Source of the DNA: Rossellomorea aquimaris
Lineage (GTDB): Bacteria; Bacillota; Bacilli; Bacillales; Bacillaceae_B
Assembly (NCBI RefSeq): GCF_035590735.1
Contig: NZ_CP141595.1
Coordinates: forward strand, 1,645,001 to 1,709,000
DNA length: 64,000 nucleotides
Direction: 5' to 3'
A program made the translations under genes and the position numbers. Each line of letters starts with the position of its first letter. Within the stretch, counting starts at the first letter, position 1. Below are positions 17,774 through 25,909 of the stretch, piece by piece. The notes under the pieces are model-generated. The model ran no database searches. It was given only the letters and a program-made list of their open reading frames with translations, and was not told the DNA's origin.

Positions 17774-19000
17774 TTATACGAACATACCAGCAATTGCAGC
17801 ACTTAGTAACGAAGCAAGTGCACCGGCAATGACGGCTTTTAATCCTAAGCGGGCGATATCACCTCTGCGGTCAGGGGCGAGGTTACCAAGTCCACCAAGT
17901 AAAATACCCAGTGAAGATAGGTTAGCAAATCCACAAAGAGCGAAGGAGATGATGGCTACCGCTTTATCCGATAAGTTCCCAATTTCAGGTGCAAAAGCGG
18001 AATAAGCAACGAATTCGTTGATCACCAGCTTTTGTCCAATGAAGTTTCCGGCGATGACTGCCTCACTCCAAGGAACACCAATAGCAAAAGCAAGTGGAGC
18101 AAAGGCATAACCAAGTATAAGCTCTAATGAAAGGCTGTCCATACCGAACAAGCCGCCTACTAAGCCAAGCAATCCATTGATCATCGCGACAAGTGCAATA
18201 AATGCCAGTAGCATTGCACCGATATTTAAAGCTAATTGAAGCCCGACACTGGCACCTTTAGCCGCTGCATCGATCACATTAGCCGAATCAGAATCCGCTT
18301 CCATATCAAGCTCTTTTGGTTCAGGCGTATTATCTGTCTCAGGTACAAATAACTTTGCCAATACGAGTCCTGCAGGAGCTGCCATGAAGCTTGCAGCCAG
18401 TAAATATTCCAAAGGAACACCTAATAAAGAATACCCGACTAATACGGAACCGGCAACGGAAGCCAGTCCACCTGTCATGACTGCGAAAAGTTCCGATTCA
18501 GTCATTCTAGATAGATAAGGTCTTACTACTAACGGAGCCTCGGTTTGTCCGACGAAAATATTCGCTGCTGCAGAAAGTGACTCTGCTTTTCTTGTTCCTA
18601 ACAGCTTTGCCAGTCCTCCTCCTAAAATTTTGATGAAAAATTGCATGATTTTAAGATAGTAAAGGACTGAAATTAAAGCAGAAAAGAAAATAACGACAGG
18701 AAGTACATTAAACGCAAAAATAAACGCTATATTGGATTCTTCTGTATAAAGACCACCGAAAAGGAAGGTGATTCCTTCGTTTGAATAATTGATAATAGCG
18801 TTTACAACTTGAGTCAATCCTTTAAGAGAATTTTGACCCCAAGAAGTTTCCAACACGATAAAAGCGAAGAATAACTGTATAGCTAGTCCTCCAAGGACGG
18901 TTCTGAAATTAATACGCTTTTTGTTCGTGGAAAATGCAAAAGCAATTCCCAGAACGACAATGATACCCATGATACCCCATAAATATTGCACTTCTTTCAC
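17774..19000 (-). CDS. CNT family nucleoside transporter
   Basis: This 408-residue concentrative nucleoside transporter resembles B. subtilis NupC/YutK/NupG. It imports nucleosides by proton or sodium symport. The core shows hydrophobic helices with the conserved VGQTEAPLVVRPYL motif (re-entrant loop and substrate site) and the later PWSEAVIAGNFIGQKLVINEFVAY. The substrate class, purine or pyrimidine, cannot be assigned. It is monocistronic. Its promoter contains a 12-bp palindrome overlapping the -35 box, suggesting repression by an unidentified regulator. Confidence 0.9.
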   Translation of the reverse strand: MKEVQYLWGIMGIIVVLGIAFAFSTNKKRINFRTVLGGLAIQLFFAFIVLETSWGQNSLKGLTQVVNAIINYSNEGITFLFGGLYTEESNIAFIFAFNVLPVVIFFSALISVLYYLKIMQFFIKILGGGLAKLLGTRKAESLSAAANIFVGQTEAPLVVRPYLSRMTESELFAVMTGGLASVAGSVLVGYSLLGVPLEYLLAASFMAAPAGLVLAKLFVPETDNTPEPKELDMEADSDSANVIDAAAKGASVGLQLALNIGAMLLAFIALVAMINGLLGLVGGLFGMDSLSLELILGYAFAPLAFAIGVPWSEAVIAGNFIGQKLVINEFVAYSAFAPEIGNLSDKAVAIISFALCGFANLSSLGILLGGLGNLAPDRRGDIARLGLKAVIAGALASLLSAAIAGMFV

Positions 19001-19043
19001 CTCTTCAAAATTTAAGTTTGTAACTTGATGCTTTCGGTTTTTT

Positions 19044-19072
19044 ATTTTACAATTCTTTCAGACGTCTGACAA
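19044..19072 (-). promoter_or_regulatory. Promoter with overlapping palindrome, nucleoside transporter
   Basis: On the minus strand, TTGTCA (19067-19072) and TAAAAT (19044-19049) are 17 bp apart, a good SigA promoter. The perfect 12-bp palindrome TCAGACGTCTGA (19058-19069) overlaps the -35 box and spacer, which is where a repressor operator would be expected. Confidence 0.6.
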
Positions 19073-19163
19073 CCTACAATTACACGATTTTCGTAAAGTT
19101 GTACGGACAACATCGTCATTAGTATGCGCCAATAAAGCGTTTTCATGAAAGGGGATACACATT

Positions 19164-19397
19164 ATGAAGATCAGAAAAAATTTTTTGGAAGGCTTGGAAC
19201 AAAAAGTATATATCTATGAAAACAAGAAAGATGAGTTCATATTAATTGCAGTTCCGGATATTCGATGGTCTTATTCTTTTACTTATGAGGAAGATAATAT
19301 ACAAACAAAATTACAGGAGTCATTACAGGGAAGGGTACCTAGAGAAGCAGCAGAAACTTTAAGTTCCCGAATTGTTCAATGGACAAGTGAAATGTAA
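19164..19397 (+). CDS. yueH: YueH-like small protein
   Basis: This 77-residue protein resembles B. subtilis YueH, with the opening MKIRK, the segment VYIYENKKDEFILIAVPDIRWS and the ending RIVQW. Its function is unknown; there is no signal peptide or membrane segment. AAAGGGG precedes the ATG. It stands between a divergent nucleoside transporter and prfC. The assignment is from memory of the family pattern. Confidence 0.72.
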   Translation: MKIRKNFLEGLEQKVYIYENKKDEFILIAVPDIRWSYSFTYEEDNIQTKLQESLQGRVPREAAETLSSRIVQWTSEM

Positions 19398-19573
19398 GAC
19401 AGCTTAAAGCCATGTTGATGAATCGGGACACGATAGTGAAAAATGCAAATTCCTACCTATAGGAAATGATGTAGGAAACATGCCTGATTTACCAAGGTGT
19501 TGATTCTTTGTTGCATTGTCACTTTAGAACGAATATGATGAGAAAGTGAGAATGACGAGAAAGGATTTTATGA

Positions 19574-21142
19574 ATGAAAATAGACTTTATACAGGAAGTT
19601 CAGTCGAGACGGACTTTCGCTATTATTTCCCACCCGGATGCCGGGAAAACAACATTAACTGAGCAACTTCTTCTCTTTGGAGGAGCGATTCGTGCCGCTG
19701 GAACTGTAAAAGGTAAGAAATCAGGAAAGTTCGCTACATCTGACTGGATGGAAATTGAGAAGCAGAGAGGGATCTCGGTCACTTCTTCTGTGATGGCTTT
19801 CGACTATGATGATTATCGGGTTAATATCCTGGATACACCTGGTCACCAGGACTTTTCTGAAGATACTTATAGAACGTTGATGGCTGTTGATAGTGCAGTT
19901 ATGATCATCGATTCAGCCAAAGGGATTGAAGCACAAACCTTAAAGCTTTTCAAAGTTTGCCGAATGAGAGGCATACCGATCTTCACATTCATTAATAAGC
20001 TCGACCGTCAAGGACGTGAGCCATTGGAATTATTGGAAGAGCTTGAAGAAGTACTTGGAATTCAATCTTACCCGATGAATTGGCCCATAGGAATGGGGAA
20101 AGAATTCTTAGGCATCTATGATCGCTTCAATAATCGAATTGAGCAATTCCGCGTGGAGGATGAAGATCGTTTTATTCCGTTAAACGATGAAGGGGAAATT
20201 GAGGGAGAACACCCCCTTAAGGAAAGCAATCTATATGACCAAACCCTTGAAGATGTGTTGCTTTTGAACGAAGCAGGAAACCAGTTTTCACGTGAGCGAA
20301 TATCGAATGGAGAGCTTTCTCCCGTTTTCTTTGGTAGTGCATTAACGAATTTTGGTGTTCAAACGTTTCTTGAAACGTATTTACAATTTGCACCATCTCC
20401 TCAGCCGAGGAATTCTGACGCTGGTGAAATTGAGCCGACGACAGAGGAGTTTTCTGGTTTCGTGTTCAAGATTCAGGCCAATATGAATCCCGCTCACCGT
20501 GACCGGATTGCATTTGTCCGCATTTGTTCAGGGCAATTCGAGAGAGGGATGACGGTTAATCTTTCCCGCACAGGTAAATCCATTAAGCTTGCTCAGTCAA
20601 CACAATTTCTTGCCGACGATCGAAGCACTGTAAATGAAGCTGTGAGTGGGGATATTATCGGGGTTTATGACACGGGTACGTATCAAATTGGTGATACGCT
20701 TGTTCAAGGAAAGCAAGGTTTCCAATATGAAAAACTCCCTCAATTTACACCTGAACTTTTTGTGCGTGTTACAGCTAAGAACGTAATGAAACAGAAACAC
20801 TTTCAAAAAGGAATTCTTCAACTGGTTCAAGAAGGGGCCATCCAATATTATAAGACCCGCACGGAAGATATCATCCTGGGTGCAGTCGGGCAGCTTCAGT
20901 TTGAAGTATTCGAGCACAGAATGAAAAATGAGTACAACGTTGATGTGAAAATGGAACCGATTGGATCAAAAATAGCAAGATGGATTGAAAATGAAGAAGA
21001 TGTTAAGGAAACAATGTCAAGCTCTCGAAGCATGCTGGTAAAAGACCGTCATGACAAACTGGTCTTCTTGTTTGAAAATGATTTTGCCATGAGATGGTTC
21101 AATGATAAAAATCCGGATATTCGATTATATAGTTTGATGTAA
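19574..21142 (+). CDS. prfC: Peptide chain release factor 3
   Basis: This 522-residue translational GTPase recycles RF1/RF2 from the ribosome after termination. The G-domain motifs are complete: [12 protein letters not shown] (P-loop), RGISVTSS (switch I), [16 protein letters not shown] (switch II) and [16 protein letters not shown], the last being characteristic of RF3. Beta-barrel and C-terminal domains follow, to [22 protein letters not shown] is spaced 8-9 nt from the ATG. It is monocistronic with a terminator. As far as I recall B. subtilis 168 lacks prfC, so this marks a difference from that model. Confidence 0.95.
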   Translation: MKIDFIQEVQSRRTFAIISHPDAGKTTLTEQLLLFGGAIRAAGTVKGKKSGKFATSDWMEIEKQRGISVTSSVMAFDYDDYRVNILDTPGHQDFSEDTYRTLMAVDSAVMIIDSAKGIEAQTLKLFKVCRMRGIPIFTFINKLDRQGREPLELLEELEEVLGIQSYPMNWPIGMGKEFLGIYDRFNNRIEQFRVEDEDRFIPLNDEGEIEGEHPLKESNLYDQTLEDVLLLNEAGNQFSRERISNGELSPVFFGSALTNFGVQTFLETYLQFAPSPQPRNSDAGEIEPTTEEFSGFVFKIQANMNPAHRDRIAFVRICSGQFERGMTVNLSRTGKSIKLAQSTQFLADDRSTVNEAVSGDIIGVYDTGTYQIGDTLVQGKQGFQYEKLPQFTPELFVRVTAKNVMKQKHFQKGILQLVQEGAIQYYKTRTEDIILGAVGQLQFEVFEHRMKNEYNVDVKMEPIGSKIARWIENEEDVKETMSSSRSMLVKDRHDKLVFLFENDFAMRWFNDKNPDIRLYSLM

Positions 21143-21150
21143 AGGTAATG

Positions 21151-21187
21151 AACACCCCTCAAGAATTGGACTTGGAGGGGTGTTTTT
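21151..21187 (+). terminator. Intrinsic terminator
   Basis: AACACCCCTCAAG pairs with CTTGGAGGGGTGTT (one bulge), followed by T residues. Confidence 0.88.
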
Positions 21188-21349
21188 TGGTTTTCGGAAA
21201 AGAGGGTTTCACCTGGATTCAATTGAACTTTTTACCATTATCAAGTGAATTTTTCCTGGAATAAATGTATATTAGTAGCATTATTTAGGTGAAAAGTCTT
21301 AGTATATACATATAAGGGATATTTTCATAATAAAGGGAGAGAGTTGAAC

Positions 21350-22378
21350 ATGAACACTGCTTGTGCAAATTGTGCTGTAACCATGGAGTATCATAATGCA
21401 GGATACTTTTTTTTACATAATGATCAAAATTATACCGTGCCGTTGAAGGGATATTCTTCACATTTAGAAGATGGTACATATGTTTTTCTATATGAAAATC
21501 TGAATGTACTATATGACAAACTTGGTAAAGTAGATGAGTTATTGGAAGAGGAAGGATGGACATGCAGCATTAATTATATCAATCAGCCCGGATCGTTCAT
21601 GGCTGTAAGAAAATTCATGTTATTAATGGAACATAGAGAGATGGTAGAGTTGATTCAGGATGGAAAATTCACCAGTCATCTTCAACCAATCATTGATTTA
21701 AGAGATTACAGTCTCTTTGGTTATGAATCCCTCTTGCGTGCAGGGGATCATTCCAAAAAGATAAATCCCGGAAAATTATTTGAAGTTGCTACAATCACAG
21801 GCTTTCATTCCATGTTAGACCAGAAAGCAAGGAAATCGGCAATCGAATGCCGGGAAGGTCAGGTGAATCCTGGTATTAAAAGTTTCATTAATTTCCTTCC
21901 TTCCACGATTTATAATCCGGAATTTTGTTTACGTCATACCTTCAAGATTGTAAACGAGTTCGGGGTAAATCCTGAAGATCTAGTATTTGAAGTGGTGGAG
22001 ACAGAGAAAATTGAGGATGTGGAGCATCTAAGATCTGTCCTTGATGTATATAAGCGGGAAGGAATGAAAGTGGCGCTTGATGATGTTGGATCCGGATTTG
22101 CCACGGTCGAAATGCTGACTCTCCTTAAGCCTGACTATGTGAAAATTGATCGTTCCTTTATCAACCATTGTGATAGTGTGGCAGAAAAACAGGAGTTTTT
22201 ACGTAAGGTCATGAAGATTGCCGGGGAGTTGGACATCCTTGTATTAGCAGAAGGGGTTGAGAGAAAAGAAGAACTGCTATTTTGTAAAAAAATCGGTGTT
22301 CATTATGCACAAGGTTATTACATCGGAAAACCTGTTAGTGAAGCAAAAGAACCATTTACACAATCTCTATTTGTATAG
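21350..22378 (+). CDS. EAL domain cyclic di-GMP phosphodiesterase
   Basis: This 342-residue protein would hydrolyse c-di-GMP to pGpG. The N-terminal 100 residues are an unrecognised domain starting with a cysteine pair (CANC). The EAL domain (about 105-335) has the signature as YESLLR, then NFLPS, EVVETEKIED, the metal-binding LDDVGSGF, VKIDRSFI, LAEGVE and QGYYIGKP, so metal and catalytic residues appear intact. The start at 21350 follows GGGAGAG by 7 nt; a TTG two codons upstream is too close to it. The c-di-GMP partner cyclase at 16660 is on the same strand. Confidence 0.87.
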   Translation: MNTACANCAVTMEYHNAGYFFLHNDQNYTVPLKGYSSHLEDGTYVFLYENLNVLYDKLGKVDELLEEEGWTCSINYINQPGSFMAVRKFMLLMEHREMVELIQDGKFTSHLQPIIDLRDYSLFGYESLLRAGDHSKKINPGKLFEVATITGFHSMLDQKARKSAIECREGQVNPGIKSFINFLPSTIYNPEFCLRHTFKIVNEFGVNPEDLVFEVVETEKIEDVEHLRSVLDVYKREGMKVALDDVGSGFATVEMLTLLKPDYVKIDRSFINHCDSVAEKQEFLRKVMKIAGELDILVLAEGVERKEELLFCKKIGVHYAQGYYIGKPVSEAKEPFTQSLFV

Positions 22379-22379
22379 C

Positions 22380-22418
22380 TAAAATGACCTCTTTTCTTAC
22401 AAAGGAGGTCATTTTTTT
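22380..22418 (+). terminator. Intrinsic terminator
   Basis: AATGACCTCTTT pairs with AAAGGAGGTCATT around a short loop, followed by seven T residues. Confidence 0.9.
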
Positions 22419-22429
22419 AGTGAAAATCA

Positions 22430-22457
22430 TTGACATATATATATACGATGATAAAAT
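22430..22457 (+). promoter_or_regulatory. SigA promoter of T-box transcript
   Basis: TTGACA (22430-22435) is a perfect -35 box. TAAAAT (22452-22457) follows after 16 bp. The transcript would start just ahead of the leader hairpin and T-box. Confidence 0.65.
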
Positions 22458-22488
22458 ACTACTATAATTACTTTAGTGCTTAAAAGCG

Positions 22489-22828
22489 TTTAAGAACGAA
22501 AGAGGCTGATACCCTTTCGAACTCTTAACGGTTCAATCACATATCTTTGTCTTGAGCAACGCAGTAGGAAATAGGCAGACAGCAATCAGAGACTAGGCGG
22601 CAGGTGTAAGCCTAGGTCCATTATTTCTGAATTACATTGCTTATAAATCCTCAAAGTAGATGAGGCTTTATCCAGGGACAAACCTTTATGAAGTGGGAAT
22701 AAACAAATTGTCAACTATTCTTGAATAGTAGTGAATGAATAGTGGGAATGTATGACAATAGGTTTATTTCAATTAGGGTGGTAACGCGGAGAACTCTTCG
22801 TCCCTATTCGGGAAGGAGAGTTCTTTTT
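22489..22828 (+). promoter_or_regulatory. T-box riboswitch, probable tyrosine specificity
   Basis: The T-box sequence AGGGTGGTAACGCGG is at 22775-22789 and is followed by a terminator (22790-22828). Stem I runs from AAGCAA-type pairing at about 22553 (GAGCAACGCAGTA) to TTGCTT at 22637-22642. The 3' side of its specifier loop reads GAATTACA, so TAC (Tyr) at 22633-22635 followed by A is the best codon. ATT or TTA are alternatives. TGGT in the T-box requires a tRNA with discriminator A, which fits tRNA-Tyr. An extra hairpin (22489-22529) precedes stem I. Uncharged tRNA should permit read-through into the NhaC-family gene. Confidence 0.9.
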
Positions 22829-22882
22829 GTTGTTCTTTCTATTCCAATTCATCAATTTCAACTTAGAGAAGGAAGTGTTACT

Positions 22883-24289
22883 ATGTTAAACATTCAAAGC
22901 GTAAATAAACCAAAAGTTATAGAAGCATCAGTGATATTGCTCGCTGTACTGGGGATTATTAGTGGCAGTATAATTGGGCTCGAATCGGTCCCTCATATTC
23001 CCATTATCCTATCACTCTTCTTTTTGATGGTGTATGGGCTTAGTCGCAAAGTGAAATTCAAAGAGATTGAACAGGGAATGATTATTGGGGCACAAGGTGG
23101 CTTAGGGGCTATTTTACTCTTTTTCTTCATTGGTCTTCTTGTGAGCAGTTGGTTAATCAGTGGAACCATTCCCACTTTGATGTTTTATGGGTTTGAATTT
23201 GTATCACCCAATCATTTTTATGCGATTGCCTTTTTGCTTACTTCCTTAAGCGGCATCGTGATTGGAAGTTCATTGACTACGGCGGCAACCATAGGTGTGG
23301 CACTTATCGGAATCGGTGAGGCGATGGGACTGTCCATGAGTATCACAGCAGGAGCAATTGTTTCAGGAGCTTTTTTTGGAGATAAGATGTCGCCATTATC
23401 AGACACAACGAATCTTGCTTCTTCTATTGTGAAGGTAGATTTATTTACTCATATTCGTAATATGGCCTGGACAACCGTCCCGGCATTCATTATTACACTC
23501 ATCGTTTTTGGGTTTTTATCACCGGAAACAAGTGATGTCAATTTAACACAGCTGAAATCGTTACAGGATGGCTTGGATCAAACAGGTCTGATTCATTGGT
23601 ACAGTCTTGTTCCTGTATTATTACTCATTGTTCTCATCGTATTTAAGACCCCTGCACTATTAACGCTTGCGATCAATATAGTTGTCTCAATCAGCCTTTC
23701 GTTCTTACATGGATCTTTGAAACTGAATGAACTGTTTCAGGTGTTATTTTCCGGATTTGAATCCAGAACAGGGGTGGAATCCATCGACTCACTTTTAACA
23801 AGAGGAGGAGTGAACAGCATGATGTTTACGATTTCCCTTGTCATTCTCTCTTTAAGCCTCGGTGGATTATTATTTAAGCTCGGTATTATTCCTGTGTTGC
23901 TTAATAAAGTTTCAACGATCCTTCAATCAGGAAGAAGAACGATTCTTTCAACGGCTCTATCGGCCATTGGTATAAACCTGGTTGTAGGGGAGCAGTATCT
24001 GTCCATCCTATTAACTGGAGAAGCCTTTCAATCTCAATATAAGAAGCTTGGGTTACATCCCAAGAACTTATCACGGACTTTGGAAGATGCTGGAACGGTC
24101 ATTAACCCGTTAGTACCCTGGAGTGTATGTGGTATATTCTTAACTGATGTGTTAGGTGTCGCAACGCTAGAGTATTTACCGTTTGCTATCTTTTGTCTCA
24201 TTTCTCCCATCATAACCATTCTTTATGGATTTACCGGCTGGACCATTGAAAAAGAACAAACTGATACGAATCCAATTGCATCAAACTAA
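22883..24289 (+). CDS. NhaC family transporter under T-box control
   Basis: This 468-residue membrane transporter has about 11-12 hydrophobic segments. It belongs to the NhaC Na+/H+ antiporter family (YheL-like), with GAFFGDKMSPLSDTTNLASSI as the clearest signature. T-box-regulated NhaC members in Bacilli are thought to import tyrosine, and a Tyr-specific T-box lies directly upstream, so amino-acid uptake is more likely than pure Na+/H+ exchange. The start at 22883 follows GAGAAGGAAG by 7 nt; an earlier in-frame ATG lies inside the T-box and is rejected. The gene is monocistronic. Confidence 0.87.
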   Translation: MLNIQSVNKPKVIEASVILLAVLGIISGSIIGLESVPHIPIILSLFFLMVYGLSRKVKFKEIEQGMIIGAQGGLGAILLFFFIGLLVSSWLISGTIPTLMFYGFEFVSPNHFYAIAFLLTSLSGIVIGSSLTTAATIGVALIGIGEAMGLSMSITAGAIVSGAFFGDKMSPLSDTTNLASSIVKVDLFTHIRNMAWTTVPAFIITLIVFGFLSPETSDVNLTQLKSLQDGLDQTGLIHWYSLVPVLLLIVLIVFKTPALLTLAINIVVSISLSFLHGSLKLNELFQVLFSGFESRTGVESIDSLLTRGGVNSMMFTISLVILSLSLGGLLFKLGIIPVLLNKVSTILQSGRRTILSTALSAIGINLVVGEQYLSILLTGEAFQSQYKKLGLHPKNLSRTLEDAGTVINPLVPWSVCGIFLTDVLGVATLEYLPFAIFCLISPIITILYGFTGWTIEKEQTDTNPIASN

Positions 24290-24371
24290 CATCTTATAAG
24301 AAGCTCTTTTCACAAAGGTTGTTGTTTATTAACATAAAGTCTGCTTGGGCTCTGTCAATTAGTGTGAGTTG

Positions 24372-24490
24372 GATGGTGAGGGGAACTGCTTTGCTTTCCG
24401 GGGACGTTCGGCCGATCCTCCTCAGCTTCGCCTCCGGGGTCTCGGCACGACCGTACTTCCGCAGGAGTCTACACAGTTCCCCTCACCATC
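24372..24490. repeat. GC-rich intergenic repeat with 17-bp inverted ends
   Basis: A 119-bp element is bounded by the perfect inverted repeats GATGGTGAGGGGAACTG (24372-24388) and its complement (24474-24490). It is clearly more GC-rich than its flanks. Internal phrases CGGCCGATCCTCCTCAGC and GGGGTCTCGG and CGCAGGAGTCT are the kind seen in dispersed non-coding repeats of Bacillaceae genomes. It has no ORF. It sits in a 550-bp intergenic region. Confidence 0.75.
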
Positions 24491-24601
24491 TTTAGGAGGT
24501 TTTTTGTGACAGAGCTAAAAAGTGTCAAAAAAACAAGCTGAATCCTCGGTGTGTAATAACGATAACCATTGAATAATAACTAATTTCTGAGCTATTATAA
24601 T

Positions 24602-24679
24602 GAGGTTAATTTTATGATCCTTTGTAGATAGTTTGTTTTAGGGAACAAACGCTCAACCTATCTACAATTGGAGTTTTTT
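24602..24679 (+). ncRNA. Candidate small RNA
   Basis: A TATAAT box (24596-24601) precedes a compact structure. An outer 10-bp stem TTGTAGATAG (24622-24631) pairs with CTATCTACAA (24658-24667) and encloses an inner hairpin GTTTGTT/AACAAAC. A run of seven T residues follows after six bases. No good -35 box is visible and the T-tract is offset from the stem, so this is only a candidate. Confidence 0.35.
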
Positions 24680-24794
24680 TGTTGTTTATCCGTTATTAGG
24701 GAATCAAAACGTAGAAGTACAGAGCGGAAAGGAACGGACCCTGATTTTTCCTACACTCATCTTAAATGCAAATCTTAAACAAAAGTGCCAATAA

Positions 24795-24865
24795 AAAAGG
24801 ACTGTCCTGGTCATTCATCGAATTTTTTTTAAAAGATGAATTATCCAGAGGGCAGTCCTTTTCGT
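24795..24865 (-). terminator. Long terminator-like cruciform
   Basis: AAGGACTGTCCTGG pairs imperfectly with CCAGAGGGCAGTCCTT, with an inner ATTCATC/GATGAAT helix. On the minus strand it ends in a T-run. It overlaps the last codons of the membrane protein at 24841. Confidence 0.7.
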
Positions 24866-25713
24866 GTGATTTCAACATAATTCGGGAAATGATGATTGTA
24901 ATAATATCCGCCTACTGCAATCAAAGAAAAATGAAAAAGGGGAAGGACGATCATCATGATCGGGGTCTTTAACAGCAACACACCTTCTTTGACCATGAAT
25001 ACTTCTATGGTTAACAGGAAAAGGATGGTCAACAGTGTATATTGCTTATCCTTATTTCTAAAGAAGATCACCAGTGTATAAAAGTAGGTGGTAAACCAAA
25101 TGTACATCGCATTTCCCGCAATCAAGTCCCGTGTAGGATTAGAGAAATGATTCAATGGGATGATATATAGTTTCAAAAGAGATGAAAGAATCCATGCAAA
25201 TGAAAGAGAAACAGTCGACAGAGCAAAAAACAAGGTAATGAATAGTACATAGTGATTAGGATCATCTTCAAGAAGTTTCCACCACGCTTTAGACAGGATG
25301 ACAGAAATGATTAAGAAAAATGTTGTGTAATACGATTGCCACCAATGGTGTTCGTAAAAATTTGAAAAGGTGAACCATGTTTCAATGAGAAAGAATAAAC
25401 CAATGATCAAGGCAATCCGAGTCACCTTTAAATGATATACAACAATATACGTGAGTGCGATCGGCACTGAAAATGCCTGAGAACTAATCGATCCTAACAC
25501 ACTGTCATTGTAATTATTCGATAAAATATGGGGATGATACGTATAGCTGTTGAATAAAACAAAGATGATATACTCGAATACATAAGCTAAGCCGGAAATG
25601 AAAAGCCAAAATAATAAAATCCGAGCAGACATATGACGGTTCTTAACGACAATTATGATTAACAGGATAATGCTGATAAGACTAAGGGATACAAATGGAA
25701 CCCAATTCGCCAT
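24841..25713 (-). CDS. Integral membrane protein of unknown function
   Basis: This 290-residue polytopic protein has about eight to nine predicted helices, a near absence of extramembrane domains, and an aromatic-rich sequence (YEHHWWQSYYTT). I do not recognise the family with confidence; it has the look of Bacillus carotenoid- or spore-type membrane proteins of CBO0543-like character. It is monocistronic, transcribed away from the RND pump gene that begins 200 bp beyond its start. Confidence 0.7.
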   Translation of the reverse strand: MANWVPFVSLSLISIILLIIIVVKNRHMSARILLFWLFISGLAYVFEYIIFVLFNSYTYHPHILSNNYNDSVLGSISSQAFSVPIALTYIVVYHLKVTRIALIIGLFFLIETWFTFSNFYEHHWWQSYYTTFFLIISVILSKAWWKLLEDDPNHYVLFITLFFALSTVSLSFAWILSSLLKLYIIPLNHFSNPTRDLIAGNAMYIWFTTYFYTLVIFFRNKDKQYTLLTILFLLTIEVFMVKEGVLLLKTPIMMIVLPLFHFSLIAVGGYYYNHHFPNYVEITRKGLPSG

Positions 25714-25820
25714 GCTAATGCTCCTAACGTTTCAGTATAAAAATAGTGTTTACAAATTAGGTGTATTTATTTATCAAGGTGAATAATTTGTGAACATTTT
25801 CTCTTGTAGCAGGTTTAATA

Positions 25821-25860
25821 TTGAAGGATTTTCCTGAAGAGACTATAGTTAACATTAACT
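25821..25860 (+). promoter_or_regulatory. Promoter and operator-like palindrome of RND pump
   Basis: TTGAAG (25821-25826) and TATAGT (25844-25849) lie 17 bp apart. The perfect palindrome AGTTAACATTAACT (25847-25860) overlaps the -10 box and expected start site, a typical repressor position. No regulator gene is adjacent. Confidence 0.55.
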
Positions 25861-25909
25861 GCTTCCGAACCGTAGTGAACGATATAGATATAGAAAGGGG
25901 AGCGCCCGT

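Noticed and set aside
22742..22882. In-frame N-terminal extension of the NhaC-family gene
   Set aside because: It lies inside the T-box and its terminator, has RNA-structure rather than coding character, and a good ribosome site precedes ATG 22883.
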